From contig NZ_PQHZ01000060.1 of assembly GCF_003385185.1 (NCBI RefSeq), positions 1 to 33,505 of the forward strand: a stretch of 33,505 bases of DNA. Reading direction: 5' to 3'. Shown here in pieces: positions 16,993 to 24,488 of the stretch (the first letter of the stretch is position 1; the number at the start of each line of letters is the position of its first letter). The position numbers were made by a program, and so were the translations under genes. This DNA comes from Amycolatopsis palatopharyngis (lineage in GTDB: Bacteria; Actinomycetota; Actinomycetes; Mycobacteriales; Pseudonocardiaceae). Under the pieces are notes generated by a model. That model saw nothing but the letters and a program-made list of their open reading frames with translations, had not been told where the DNA came from and searched no databases.

Positions 16993-17040
16993 GGGCTTTT
17001 AATCCTTGGGTCCAGGGTTCGAGCCCCTGGCGGCCCACCA
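16993..17040 (+). other. 3' fragment of tRNA-Lys(TTT), probable attachment-site scar
   Basis: The 3' half of a tRNA gene runs from the anticodon loop CTTTTAA (anticodon TTT, Lys) through the T arm (CAGGG-TTCGAGC-CCCTG) to the acceptor strand GCGGCCC, discriminator A and CCA. The 5' half is missing: there is no D arm or matching GGGCCGC strand upstream, and the 5' side of the anticodon stem no longer pairs properly. A block of identity from the anticodon loop to the 3' end is the usual core of tyrosine-integrase attachment sites in tRNA genes. In such a layout the element lies upstream (to the left) and the old chromosomal flank to the right. No integrase gene is in the window. Confidence 0.72.
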
Positions 17041-17042
17041 AA

Positions 17043-17062
17043 AGCCCAGGTCACAGGGCTTC
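17043..17062 (+). terminator. tRNA-type terminator hairpin
   Basis: AAGCCC (17043-17048) pairs with GGGCTT (17057-17062) across an 8-nt loop, directly after the CCA end of the tRNA fragment. It is probably the original terminator of the tRNA gene, kept with the fragment. Confidence 0.55.
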
Positions 17063-17216
17063 TACGGTTGAGTTCCTCAGGCGTGAGGTGCGGTCCGCGA
17101 GGCTGACGGCAGCCTTGGGAGCCCATTACGAGACGCCGCCACACCGGAGTGAGGTTGCGGTCGGGACTCTCTAGGCCGGGACAGGTATCGACCTGCGGTC
17201 ATCGGCGAACGCCAAC

Positions 17217-17606
17217 CTAAGGCTGGGCGGGCAGGTCTGCGGCGTCGCGCCACGGCACTGAGGTGGGCAGTCTTCCCTCTGTGGCAACGAACTCGACCAG
17301 TGCTTTCCGGAACTGTTCGATCGGCAGTCCTGCCCCAGCGGGGAAACCGACCTCGGACTCCACCGCAGGGGAGGTCTCGTCGCCGATGCTGTAGCCGAAC
17401 ACCTCGTCGCCGGAGTACAGGAGGTAGCCGCGGCCGTCCTGCACGTGGGCATCGATGGCGGCGCGGCTGGTTTCAAGCGTGGCTGTGTGCGTAGTCGGCT
17501 CCGACAGCAGTGCCACGAGCTGGTCGACGTCGGCGACGGTGTCCAGAGTGAGCGACTGGCCGCCCTGTTCGTGCCCGCTGATCGGCACGGATCCGCTGAT
17601 GCTCAT
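17217..17606 (-). CDS. Imm1-family immunity protein (partner of right DddA-like toxin)
   Basis: This 129-residue Imm1-type immunity protein has the central segment GRGYLLYSGDEVFGYSIG and the C-terminal FRKALVEFVATEGRLPTSV then PW, both typical of the family and parallel to the left-hand copy. The ATG at 17606 overlaps the toxin stop by 4 bp (ATGA), so the two are translationally coupled. It should neutralise the deaminase encoded just upstream. It differs strongly in sequence from the left Imm1, so the two pairs are probably independent specificities rather than a recent duplication. Confidence 0.8.
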   Translation of the reverse strand: MSISGSVPISGHEQGGQSLTLDTVADVDQLVALLSEPTTHTATLETSRAAIDAHVQDGRGYLLYSGDEVFGYSIGDETSPAVESEVGFPAGAGLPIEQFRKALVEFVATEGRLPTSVPWRDAADLPAQP

Positions 17607-18388
17607 AACTTGACTTCTCCCTCGTACTGTCGAATCGTGCCGTCTGGCTGCACGACACGCAACCGCGCCCCGGGTGGCAGGATGCGTGATAGGTATCTGT
17701 CACAGGTGTACTGCCGGTGCACGTCGAACGGGCGGGTGCCGCACACGCTGCGGTCGATAACGACGGTCTCGTCAGGGAGCCCATCCTCGCGCATCCGGGC
17801 AGCGACCTTGACCTCGACGTGCGTGGCGAGGCGGCTCACCGGCCGCGGTAGGCCCAAGTCCGCGAGCTGGGTGGCTGCGGTATGGAAATGTTCGTCGCCG
17901 GGACCACTGATGATCCGCACGCTCCACCCGTCGGAGCGCACCCACTCGCCGTGTGTCGGCGTACCGTCTGGTCGGCTGCCGACCCGGCGCCGCGCCGCCC
18001 GCAATCGCTCTTCGGTCACGAGCGTGCTGGTGGGCCGTCGCGTAGGACCGATGGACGGGGGCCTCGCAGGCGCGCCGGGATCGGCTAGCAGTGGTGAGCC
18101 GGCGGGGGCCGACGCATCCGGCGCGGTAGTGACGCCGAGACTGTTGAGGTAGCCGCGCAGCAATTGCTCGACGGTGTTCAGTGTCGCGTAGACTTTGTCG
18201 CTGCCGAGCCGCGCCTGCTCGGCCCTCAGTGGCACTTGTTGCACCTCGTCGTGTGAGCCCTCGACCATGGGCGACCACAGCTCGTGTGCCTCGTCGAGGC
18301 TGCCACCCGCCGCAGTGAGCGCGTCTCGCGCGGCACCGATACGGGCAAGCGCGTGTTCGACGCCGCTCGCGAGATCCGTAACCGACAT
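17603..18388 (-). CDS. DddA-like cytidine deaminase toxin, intact HVE motif
   Basis: This 261-residue toxin begins with a helical N-terminal domain (residues 1-85), then a Pro/Ala-rich linker. The DddA-like deaminase domain covers about residues 150-261: HVEVKVAARMREDGLPDETV (His190, Glu192), Cys216, Cys229 and LPPGARLRVVQPDG. The zinc and catalytic residues expected of DNA cytidine deaminases are present. The two Cys are 13 apart rather than the short CxxC or Cx5C spacing, an insertion in the loop. The start is ATG 18388 with GGGAGGAG upstream. It lies only 29 bp after the UDP-glucose dehydrogenase stop on the same strand, so it may be read from the biosynthetic operon. No signal peptide is visible; the export route is unknown. 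Confidence 0.83.
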   Translation of the reverse strand: MSVTDLASGVEHALARIGAARDALTAAGGSLDEAHELWSPMVEGSHDEVQQVPLRAEQARLGSDKVYATLNTVEQLLRGYLNSLGVTTAPDASAPAGSPLLADPGAPARPPSIGPTRRPTSTLVTEERLRAARRRVGSRPDGTPTHGEWVRSDGWSVRIISGPGDEHFHTAATQLADLGLPRPVSRLATHVEVKVAARMREDGLPDETVVIDRSVCGTRPFDVHRQYTCDRYLSRILPPGARLRVVQPDGTIRQYEGEVKL

Positions 18389-18417
18389 GCTCTCCTCCCT
18401 GCGTCGCCCAGCGCTGG

Positions 18418-19731
18418 TCAGGCTGTTTTGGCGGTGGGCCGGGTAGCGGTGGCTTGGCCGATGGCGTGCAGGCGCAGCCCGGTGCGGGCAACGTCCGTGG
18501 CGTCGAGGAGGCCCCTGGTGTCGAGGACGAGAGCACCGCGCATGGTTCGGGCGAGGGTGCGCCAGGGCAGTCGGGTGAATTGTGGCCAGTCGGTGAGCAG
18601 CAGCGCGGCGTCGCAGTCGGCCAACGCGGTGGCGGCGTCGGGGGCGTGGGTGAGGTGGTCGGTGAGTCCGGGGACAGTGTGGGTGATGGCGGGGTCGTAG
18701 GCCGTGACATGGGCGTGGCGGGCGGCCAATGCGGTGGTGATGGCCAGGGCGGGTGAGTCGCGCAGGTCGTTGGTGCCGGGTTTGAAGGTCAGGCCGAGGA
18801 CGCCGATACGAGCGCCGGTCAGCGGCCTGGGCAGGAGCTTTTCGATCAGTGTGCTGATGCGCCGCTGATGGTGGGCGTTGGCACGCACGATTGCTTGGAG
18901 CAGGCTGAGGTCAGCGCTGGTGTGGTCGCCGAGGGCGAGTAGGGCGCGGGTGTCTTTGGGCAGGCAGGGACCGCCCCAGCCTGGACCGGGGCGCAGGTAC
19001 TGGCCTCCGATACGGGGATCGTGTTCGAGGCCGGTACACACGTCGGTGATGTTGGCACCGAGATGTTCGCTGAGTTCGGCGAGGGTATTGGCGTAGGTGA
19101 TCTTCATGGCGAGGAAGGTGTTGGCCGCGTATTTGATGAGTTCCGCGCTGGTGGGGTCGGTGAGGACGAGCGGGGCGTTGATGCCGTGGTAGAGGGCTGC
19201 GGCGCGGTGTGCGTGCTCGAGGTTGTTGGCGCCCAGGACGAGGCGGTCGGGGTGGAGCCAGTCGTGGACGGCGCTGCCTTCGCGGAGGAACTCGGGATTA
19301 CTGATCACGGCGATGTCGCTGCGATCCAGTGCGGCGGTGAGCTGACAGTGGGTGCCTGGCGGCACGGTGGATTTCACGACGATCTGGCCGCCAGGTGCGA
19401 GATGCCGGCGCAGCTGGGGGATGGTGGTGTCGATCGCGGTGAGGTCGGCGCTGCCGTCGACCCGCGCCGGTGTGGGTAGGCACAGGAAGACTGCCCCCGA
19501 TTCGGCGAAACAGGGCGCGGCGGTATCGGTGAAGGTGAGCTGCCCGGTGCGCTGGTGGCGGTGGATCATCTCAGGTAGTTCGGGTTCGAGAAGATCGATG
19601 TGCCCGGAGGCCAGCCTTCGCAGGCGCTTGGTGTCGATGTCGACGGTGTGGACTCGGTGGCCAAGGTGCGCCAGGCACGCAGCGGTGGTCAGGCCGACGT
19701 AGCCGGCGCCAATCACGGTCACGGTGGTCAT
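18418..19731 (-). CDS. UDP-glucose/GDP-mannose dehydrogenase family protein
   Basis: This 437-residue NAD-dependent nucleotide-sugar 6-dehydrogenase most likely oxidises UDP-glucose to UDP-glucuronate. The Rossmann motif GAGYVG is at 8-13, SNPEFLREGSA near 144-154, and the catalytic GWGGPCLPKD has Cys256. NTFLAMKITYANTLAELSE forms the central dimer helix. The C-terminal substrate domain is complete (GLTFKPGTNDLRDSP). The ATG at 19731 has AGGAG 8 nt upstream. It is the last gene of the biosynthetic run, 19 bp after the upstream phosphotransferase gene. With the epimerase of the same operon it could supply a uronic-acid-derived sugar to the glycosyltransferase. Substrate choice is inferred; other NDP-sugars are possible. 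Confidence 0.93.
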   Translation of the reverse strand: MTTVTVIGAGYVGLTTAACLAHLGHRVHTVDIDTKRLRRLASGHIDLLEPELPEMIHRHQRTGQLTFTDTAAPCFAESGAVFLCLPTPARVDGSADLTAIDTTIPQLRRHLAPGGQIVVKSTVPPGTHCQLTAALDRSDIAVISNPEFLREGSAVHDWLHPDRLVLGANNLEHAHRAAALYHGINAPLVLTDPTSAELIKYAANTFLAMKITYANTLAELSEHLGANITDVCTGLEHDPRIGGQYLRPGPGWGGPCLPKDTRALLALGDHTSADLSLLQAIVRANAHHQRRISTLIEKLLPRPLTGARIGVLGLTFKPGTNDLRDSPALAITTALAARHAHVTAYDPAITHTVPGLTDHLTHAPDAATALADCDAALLLTDWPQFTRLPWRTLARTMRGALVLDTRGLLDATDVARTGLRLHAIGQATATRPTAKTA

Positions 19732-19750
19732 GGTCGGTACTCCTGAGGGG

Positions 19751-20599
19751 TCAGCGGAGCTCGGCCAGCAAGCCTTGTCCTATGTGGACGAGGTGGCTAT
19801 CGCGGGTGCGCAGTCCGTAGGCGAGGCTGGTGACGGCTTCGAGCGCGGTCACGTGATGCAGCACTGCGGTGTCGGTGGTGTCGAGTGGGCCGTAGCCGTC
19901 GAGGAAAGCGGTTTTGAGGTCTGGGCGGTGTGGCCAGGTGCGGGTGGCGAGGCGGGCGAGGTCGCGGGCGGCGAGGTCTTCCCGGCTGTTCTCGAAGTCG
20001 ATGACCCGAACCTGGTGATCGGTGTGCCAGAGCAGGTTGCGGGGCTGGAAGTCCAGGTGGCACGCAGCGACCCGAGCGATGGTCAAACTGGAAAGCTGGT
20101 GCAGGTGTTCGCGCACGAGGTCGGTGTCGTGGCGGGTCAGGTGGGAGGTGAGTTGGCTTAGCCAGTGTTCGCCGCGGGTGGCGAGGTACCGGGCGATCTC
20201 CTCGGCGGGAGTGCTGTTGGGCAGGGCGTGGAGCCGCCGCAAGATGCGGCCAGCGGCGCGGTGAGCTTCGCGTTCTTCGGCTGCGGAGAGGGAAAGTGTG
20301 TCGAGAGGTGCGCCGGGGACGGCGGTGATCACGATCCCGGGCAGCTCGGGCGCGACGGCGACCAGTCGTGGTACGGCATCACCCAGGTGTGGAGTCCACG
20401 TGCGGTAGGCGTGGACTTCGCGCTGATGCAGCGCGGGCGTGCGGTGGATCTTGCCGATGAGGTCGGTGTCACCGGCCCGCAGCCGAGCGACGGTGCCGGT
20501 GGCGTGCGTGAGCGCCGGGGTGGTGATCGTGACCGTAATGTGCAGCGTCGTTTCGGCGAGCCGTTGCAGCTGGGTGAGCGGGTGAGGTGGCTTCGTCAT
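19751..20599 (-). CDS. APH-fold phosphotransferase
   Basis: This 282-residue kinase belongs to the aminoglycoside phosphotransferase/choline kinase superfamily. The catalytic loop is CHLDFQPRNLLW (His181, Asp183, Asn188), followed by VRVIDFENS (Asp201), the metal-binding Asp. The ATG at 20599 overlaps the stop of the histidine phosphatase by 4 bp, which decides the start over longer frames. In a biosynthetic setting it could phosphorylate a sugar or nucleoside, or inactivate the product for self-protection. It is distinct from the second APH-like protein of the operon, whose loop is degenerate at the His. Substrate unknown. Confidence 0.85.
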   Translation of the reverse strand: MTKPPHPLTQLQRLAETTLHITVTITTPALTHATGTVARLRAGDTDLIGKIHRTPALHQREVHAYRTWTPHLGDAVPRLVAVAPELPGIVITAVPGAPLDTLSLSAAEEREAHRAAGRILRRLHALPNSTPAEEIARYLATRGEHWLSQLTSHLTRHDTDLVREHLHQLSSLTIARVAACHLDFQPRNLLWHTDHQVRVIDFENSREDLAARDLARLATRTWPHRPDLKTAFLDGYGPLDTTDTAVLHHVTALEAVTSLAYGLRTRDSHLVHIGQGLLAELR

Positions 20600-21258
20600 C
20601 CCCGTGCCTTCGTCTGCGGGTGGAGGTGGCGAGTGTCGTTGTGGCTGGCCAGCATCCACACCTCGTGGCCGAAGCGGTTGCGGTGGCGCTGCCAGTGGGT
20701 CAGGCAGGCGTGGCTGGTGATCTGCCCGGCGTGTTCGTGTTCACCAGGGGGCAGGCGGTAAAAGAAGGCGAAGCTGGCTTCGATGGTTTCGCCGTGCGCG
20801 GCGATGAGGATCCGTTCGCCGGGGTGGCGATCGAGGATGGTGTGCAGCGCTGTCTGACAGCGGGCGAGGTAGCCGTTCCAGGCCTCGGCGCCGGCGGCGA
20901 TCGGTCGGTCCGGATAGCGCTGGGGCCGGCCGCCGAACCGGGTCTTGACGCTGGTCCAATGTTTCCCGTCGGCGTCGCCGTGGTCGAGGCCACGCAGGGC
21001 GGGGTCAACGCGGGGCTCGAGGCCCAGTGCGTCGCCCAACAGGTCTGCTGTGTCGAGGGTGCGGCGGCGGGGACTGGTGTAGAGCGCGCTGATCGGCGCT
21101 GTGGTGTCTTCCTGGCGCAGTTGGTGCGCGAGGAGGCGGATCTGATCACGCCCGCGTTCGGTGAGTCCGGTGCAGGTCGACTCCCCGCCGACGTGACCGG
21201 TGGTGTTGCAGTGCGCTTCGCCGTGCCGGGCCAGCAGCAGTTCGGTGGTAATGGTCAT
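20596..21258 (-). CDS. Histidine phosphatase family protein
   Basis: This 220-residue phosphatase is of the phosphoglycerate-mutase/histidine phosphatase superfamily. The RHG signature is at residues 11-13 (LLARHGEA), the SPRRRT phosphate-binding Arg is near 64, and the second catalytic His is at 155 (AAHGET). The start is the ATG at 21258 with GAGG 6 nt upstream. An in-frame TTG at 21270 is less likely. Eight bases separate this ATG from the preceding stop, and its own stop overlaps the next ATG. It probably removes a phosphate from a small-molecule intermediate such as a nucleoside monophosphate or sugar phosphate. Sitting between two APH-like kinase genes, it suggests a phosphorylated intermediate is made and later unmasked. 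Confidence 0.88.
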   Translation of the reverse strand: MTITTELLLARHGEAHCNTTGHVGGESTCTGLTERGRDQIRLLAHQLRQEDTTAPISALYTSPRRRTLDTADLLGDALGLEPRVDPALRGLDHGDADGKHWTSVKTRFGGRPQRYPDRPIAAGAEAWNGYLARCQTALHTILDRHPGERILIAAHGETIEASFAFFYRLPPGEHEHAGQITSHACLTHWQRHRNRFGHEVWMLASHNDTRHLHPQTKARG

Positions 21259-21266
21259 GACCGGCC

Positions 21267-22052
21267 TCAACTCCTTGGCGTGTTGGTCGGGGTGCGGGCT
21301 GCGGAGGCGATCTCGTCAGTGGGCCACGGTCGCACCGTCGCCCAGTCGTGGGTGTAGTGGCAGCCGAGCCACGGGCTGGTCAGCAGGTGATGGAATTCGG
21401 CCCAGACCTGGATGTGACCGAACGGGCAGGCGTTCTGGCCGAGGCCGAGGGACGTGGTGTAGGCGTGGAGGGCGTTGACGGCGTGCTGGCGGGTCAGTGG
21501 TCCGAAGGTCATCGCGGTGGTGACGACCAGTTTGGCCAGGTCGTAGCCGGCTGGGGCGAGAGTGAGGGTGTCGAAGTCGACGAGGACCGGGCCGCGGCTG
21601 TCGGAGAGGATGACGTTGCGGGGGTTGGCGTCTTTGTAGAGCGCGCCGGGGAAGTGGGTGGCCGCGTCGAGCCAGGCATCGACGAGTTCGCCGGACAGCG
21701 GGCTCCGGGTGGTCGACAGCGCGGCATGCAGGCGTTCTCGGCGTGGGGGCGCGAATCCGGCCAGAGTCCCACTGCCGTTCAGCGGGAACGGCTGGTTGAT
21801 GTCGGCGTGGATCATCCCGTGGCGCCGGGCGGCGTGGTGCAGTTGGCCCAGTGCGCGGGCGATGACTGGCAAGTCCGCGGGTTCGGCGGTGGGTCCAGAG
21901 ATGTGCTCGAACTCCAACGTCGTGTCCCGGTGTCGCAGCAACGTCGGAAACGACAGGCCGGAGTCGAGTCCGGTCAGCCACGTGTGGTGGTTCGCCGCGG
22001 CGTGCGCGGCGTCGGGTGTGCGGTAGTGCTTGCGGAACACGTCGGTGTTCAT
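21267..22052 (-). CDS. APH-like phosphotransferase with altered catalytic loop
   Basis: This 261-residue protein has the APH/kinase-like fold. The region YKDANPRNVIL (Asp141, Asn146) followed by VLVDFDT (Asp159) corresponds to the HxDxxxxN loop and the metal-binding DxD segment, but the leading His is Lys140. An earlier GMIHADINQPFPL stretch (His82, Asp84) resembles a duplicated loop. The ATG at 22052 overlaps the methyltransferase stop by 4 bp. It may phosphorylate an alcohol on the pathway product or substrate. Because the conserved His is not strictly required across the superfamily, activity is plausible. A much longer open frame in another register over the same DNA is an artefact of the GC bias. 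Confidence 0.78.
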   Translation of the reverse strand: MNTDVFRKHYRTPDAAHAAANHHTWLTGLDSGLSFPTLLRHRDTTLEFEHISGPTAEPADLPVIARALGQLHHAARRHGMIHADINQPFPLNGSGTLAGFAPPRRERLHAALSTTRSPLSGELVDAWLDAATHFPGALYKDANPRNVILSDSRGPVLVDFDTLTLAPAGYDLAKLVVTTAMTFGPLTRQHAVNALHAYTTSLGLGQNACPFGHIQVWAEFHHLLTSPWLGCHYTHDWATVRPWPTDEIASAARTPTNTPRS

Positions 22053-22867
22053 GTCTTGCTGGCCACGACGTAGGTGACGGCGGAGTCGGTGGCCACCCCG
22101 TGCCCGCGCAAGACGGTGTCCAGTCGTTCGGTGAGGGTGTCCAGTTCCTGTTGGGGCAGCCGGTATTTGGGGTTGGTGGCGACGTAGCGGGCAGTGTGGG
22201 CCGCGTCGGTGAAGTGGAACCGGTGCTGGTGATGCGCCACTGTGTCGACGCGCAGGTGCTGTGCGGTGATCGTCTCGGCGTTGCCGCTGTGGAAGCTCTC
22301 GTACAGCGAGGGGCGGCGGGTGGCGTCGGGGTCGAGACCGCTGGCGGCGACAAGTTCGTCGAGGGCGGCGTAGCTGTCGGCTGACTTGGTGACCAGGATG
22401 ATGCGGCCGCCGGGGCGCAGGCAGCGGCGGAATTCGGCGAGGACCGTACCCGGCTTCGGGGCGTGGTATAGGCAGAAGGCAGCCACGATGACGTCGACGT
22501 GGTCGTCGAGGGCGGGGATGTCGTGGAAGTCTGCGCAGACGAAACGGACCCGCCCGGCGATGTCTGGGGCGTGCTCGGTGACGCGCGCCCGGGCCTGGTC
22601 CAACATTGCGGCTGATGCGTCGAGAGCGGTCAGGTGGTCCGGTGACCATGCCCGTGCGAGGTAAGCGGTAGTGCCGCCTCGCCCGCAGCCGACGTCGAGC
22701 ACGCAGCTCGGCCGACTGGGGCCAAGTCCGGCGATGACCTCAGCGACTGCCGCCCCGGAGATTTTGGCCGCGCTGAGCGCGGAGGTGCGCTGCGTCAGGC
22801 GATGCGCGTCGCCGTAGAGAACGTGCCGCTGCTTGTGGTCGAGGAATGGATTGGCCGAGGTGTTCAT
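22049..22867 (-). CDS. Class I SAM-dependent methyltransferase
   Basis: This 272-residue methyltransferase of the ubiE/Methyltransf_11 type has SAM motif I VLDVGCGRG at residues 56-64, an acidic ribose-binding Asp in LTALDASAAML, motif II around HVDVIVAAFCLYHAPKPG, and LRPGGRIILVTKS. The ATG at 22867 overlaps the kinase-like gene's stop by 4 bp, and the stop overlaps the next ATG. It is a small-molecule methylase rather than a DNA methylase: there is no NPPY/DPPY motif. It probably decorates the sugar or base of the product. Target not predictable. Confidence 0.87.
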   Translation of the reverse strand: MNTSANPFLDHKQRHVLYGDAHRLTQRTSALSAAKISGAAVAEVIAGLGPSRPSCVLDVGCGRGGTTAYLARAWSPDHLTALDASAAMLDQARARVTEHAPDIAGRVRFVCADFHDIPALDDHVDVIVAAFCLYHAPKPGTVLAEFRRCLRPGGRIILVTKSADSYAALDELVAASGLDPDATRRPSLYESFHSGNAETITAQHLRVDTVAHHQHRFHFTDAAHTARYVATNPKYRLPQQELDTLTERLDTVLRGHGVATDSAVTYVVASKT

Positions 22868-23379
22868 GGCCGCTCCGGGCTGGTTGAGACGGTGTCGAGG
22901 TAGCGGCGGGCGGCGCGGCGACTGGTGAGGATGACCACCGTGCCTGCGGCCCGCTCGTCGAGCAGTATGTGGATCTTGGGGCGCATGGTCTTGCGGTAGC
23001 CGAGGATGTACTTCACGAATCCCCAGCTCAGCCGCCCTCGCAGGTGGCGGGACAGCTCGTCGGAGCCGCGGTGCTGGCGGCGGCGCTGCAGGATGCCCCA
23101 GAGGCAGACCAGGGGGTGGATGTCGAGGAAGACGACCGTGTCGGCCGCCGCGAGCCGGATGGGCATGGTGGAGGCGTAGTTGCCGTCGAGGATCCAGCGG
23201 TCTTCGGCGACCAGCCGCCGCTGAAGCGCGGCGAACTCGTCCTGGCTCAGGGGGTTCCACTGCTCGTCGTAGTACACCATGTCCAGGTGGGTGACGGGCA
23301 GGTCGAGCCGGTCGCTGAGCTGTCGGGCGAGGGCTGATTTTCCCGATCCGCCACAGCCACAGATCGCGATTTTGCGCAC
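22864..23379 (-). CDS. P-loop nucleotide kinase-like protein (topology-modulation/adenylate kinase-like)
   Basis: This 171-residue P-loop kinase resembles the FlaR/topology-modulation family of adenylate-kinase-like proteins. Walker A is GCGGSGKS at residues 8-15. Further features are THLDMVYYDEQW (substrate region), WILDGNYAST, VFLDIHPLVCLWGILQRRRQ, and a basic lid region rich in Arg. The GTG at 23379 is chosen for GGAGAG 5-6 nt upstream. In this operon a nucleotide kinase would fit phosphorylation of a modified pyrimidine nucleotide; that link is inferred. The family has broad and often unknown substrates. It lies 41 bp after the glycosyltransferase stop. Confidence 0.82.
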   Translation of the reverse strand: MRKIAICGCGGSGKSALARQLSDRLDLPVTHLDMVYYDEQWNPLSQDEFAALQRRLVAEDRWILDGNYASTMPIRLAAADTVVFLDIHPLVCLWGILQRRRQHRGSDELSRHLRGRLSWGFVKYILGYRKTMRPKIHILLDERAAGTVVILTSRRAARRYLDTVSTSPERP

Positions 23380-23420
23380 GGGTTCTCTCCGGTTGTCGAT
23401 GGTGACGGGTGGTCGCGTGT

Positions 23421-24488
23421 TCACGGTGCCAGTTGCCCGGCCGGGCGTCTGGTAGCGGGCATGAGCGCGTCGAGGTGACGGATCTGGCGGCTGGCGCGAA
23501 ACAGCTCCAGCCGGGCGGCGCAGGCCGCCAACAGATCCGCCCGCTCGCCGTTTCGCCTGTCTCGCAGCTGAGCGACGCGTTCGGTGGTGTGGAATCCGCT
23601 TGTCACGTGCAAGGTGGTGGGGACGAACCGGGCCGCCGAACGGATGTTGGCTGGAGCCAGGGGCAGACATCCGGCCAGGACCGCTTCGAAGAGGCGTTGG
23701 GTCATCTGTCCTCGGCACACGTAGCGCTCGGGGAGCAGCAACACAGTGCAGGTGGCAGCGCGGTAGAGCGCGTCGACGGCCGGGAAAGGGACGCGGCCCT
23801 GGAAGTGCACGTGCGGCCAACGGTGAGTGCTGGTCCATTTGCCAGCAACTCGGTGGCGATGGCACGCGGCGGCCGGGGCGAAGTAGGTGTCGAACGCCGT
23901 GTCGCGGCCGTACTGGTTGCCCACGTAGACCAGCGGCCACCGGCGTTCTCCGCCTGCAGCGATGGCGGGGCCGAAGGCGTCGAGTGCCTCGTCGGCGACA
24001 GGGAACAGCAGGCTGTGCGCCCCCAGGTGGGGATGCAGGGCTGCCTCGGTCACGGTAACTGCGGGGTGGTGGCGTAAGGGATCGTCGGCGGGCAGTTGCA
24101 GATCTTTGTCCCACACGATGGTGGGCAGGCCCTCGTGGGTGTAGTGGTCGAGGAGTTGCTGTTGGCGGTGCAGATCGCAGGTGTGGCCGGGTTGCCCGCA
24201 GGGCGTGGTGTTGCGCCCGGGGATGGGCCAGCGCCACTCCAGGAAGAGCACATCGATCTCGGGCAGGGTGTGCTCGGCCCACTGGTAGGTGTCGCGCAGA
24301 TCAGTGCCTGCTTCGGCGAGATCACGGTTGCTTTGCAGGAACACGACCTGGTGCCCGGCGGCGATCAGCGCGTCGACCAGAGTGCGGCGGTGACTGCGTC
24401 CCCCGTCTGGGGTGTCGGTGATCCCGGCGCCGAGGAAGCCCCAGAAGCTGTACCCGATCCGCAGCCCGGTGCTGGTAGCGGCGCTCAT
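23421..24488 (-). CDS. Glycosyltransferase (CgeB/GT-B-like)
   Basis: This 355-residue protein has an N-terminal Rossmann half (LRIGYSFWGFLGAG, then LIAAGHQVVFLQSN). The C-terminal half ends in the GT-B signature RLFEAVLAGCLPLA at about 265-278, where the acidic residue and Gly-Cys-x-Pro contact the nucleotide-sugar donor. It is similar in layout to CgeB-type glycosyltransferases. The ATG at 24488 overlaps the carbamoyltransferase stop by 4 bp. It would transfer a sugar, perhaps the uronic acid or its epimer produced by the dehydrogenase and epimerase of the same operon, to the hydroxymethylated pyrimidine or its nucleoside. Donor and acceptor are not determined. Confidence 0.78.
   Translation of the reverse strand: MSAATSTGLRIGYSFWGFLGAGITDTPDGGRSHRRTLVDALIAAGHQVVFLQSNRDLAEAGTDLRDTYQWAEHTLPEIDVLFLEWRWPIPGRNTTPCGQPGHTCDLHRQQQLLDHYTHEGLPTIVWDKDLQLPADDPLRHHPAVTVTEAALHPHLGAHSLLFPVADEALDAFGPAIAAGGERRWPLVYVGNQYGRDTAFDTYFAPAAACHRHRVAGKWTSTHRWPHVHFQGRVPFPAVDALYRAATCTVLLLPERYVCRGQMTQRLFEAVLAGCLPLAPANIRSAARFVPTTLHVTSGFHTTERVAQLRDRRNGERADLLAACAARLELFRASRQIRHLDALMPATRRPAGQLAP

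Larger units (their letters stand above)
16818..17056. repeat. 16-bp direct repeats bracketing the tRNA fragment
   Basis: The sequence AAAAGCCCAGGTCACA occurs at 16818-16833 and again at 17041-17056. The right copy is the normal downstream neighbour of the tRNA fragment and forms part of its terminator hairpin. The left copy lies just after the left Imm1 gene without tRNA sequence. The pair suggests duplication of tRNA-flanking DNA during past integration or excision. Confidence 0.65.

Noticed and set aside
16940..17040. A complete tRNA-Lys gene
   Set aside because: There is no D arm, no 5' acceptor strand GGGCCGC and no proper 5' anticodon stem upstream of the anticodon loop.
16829..17041. 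Minus-strand frame beginning MVGRQGLEPWTQGLK
   Set aside because: This is the well-known artefact of translating the antisense of a tRNA 3' end; the DNA is the tRNA-Lys fragment.
21316..22353. A 345-codon minus-strand open frame over the APH-like and methyltransferase genes
   Set aside because: Its translation is Pro/Arg/Thr-rich with no domain, whereas the overlapping frames carry clear kinase and SAM motifs with ATGA overlaps. It is a GC-bias shadow.
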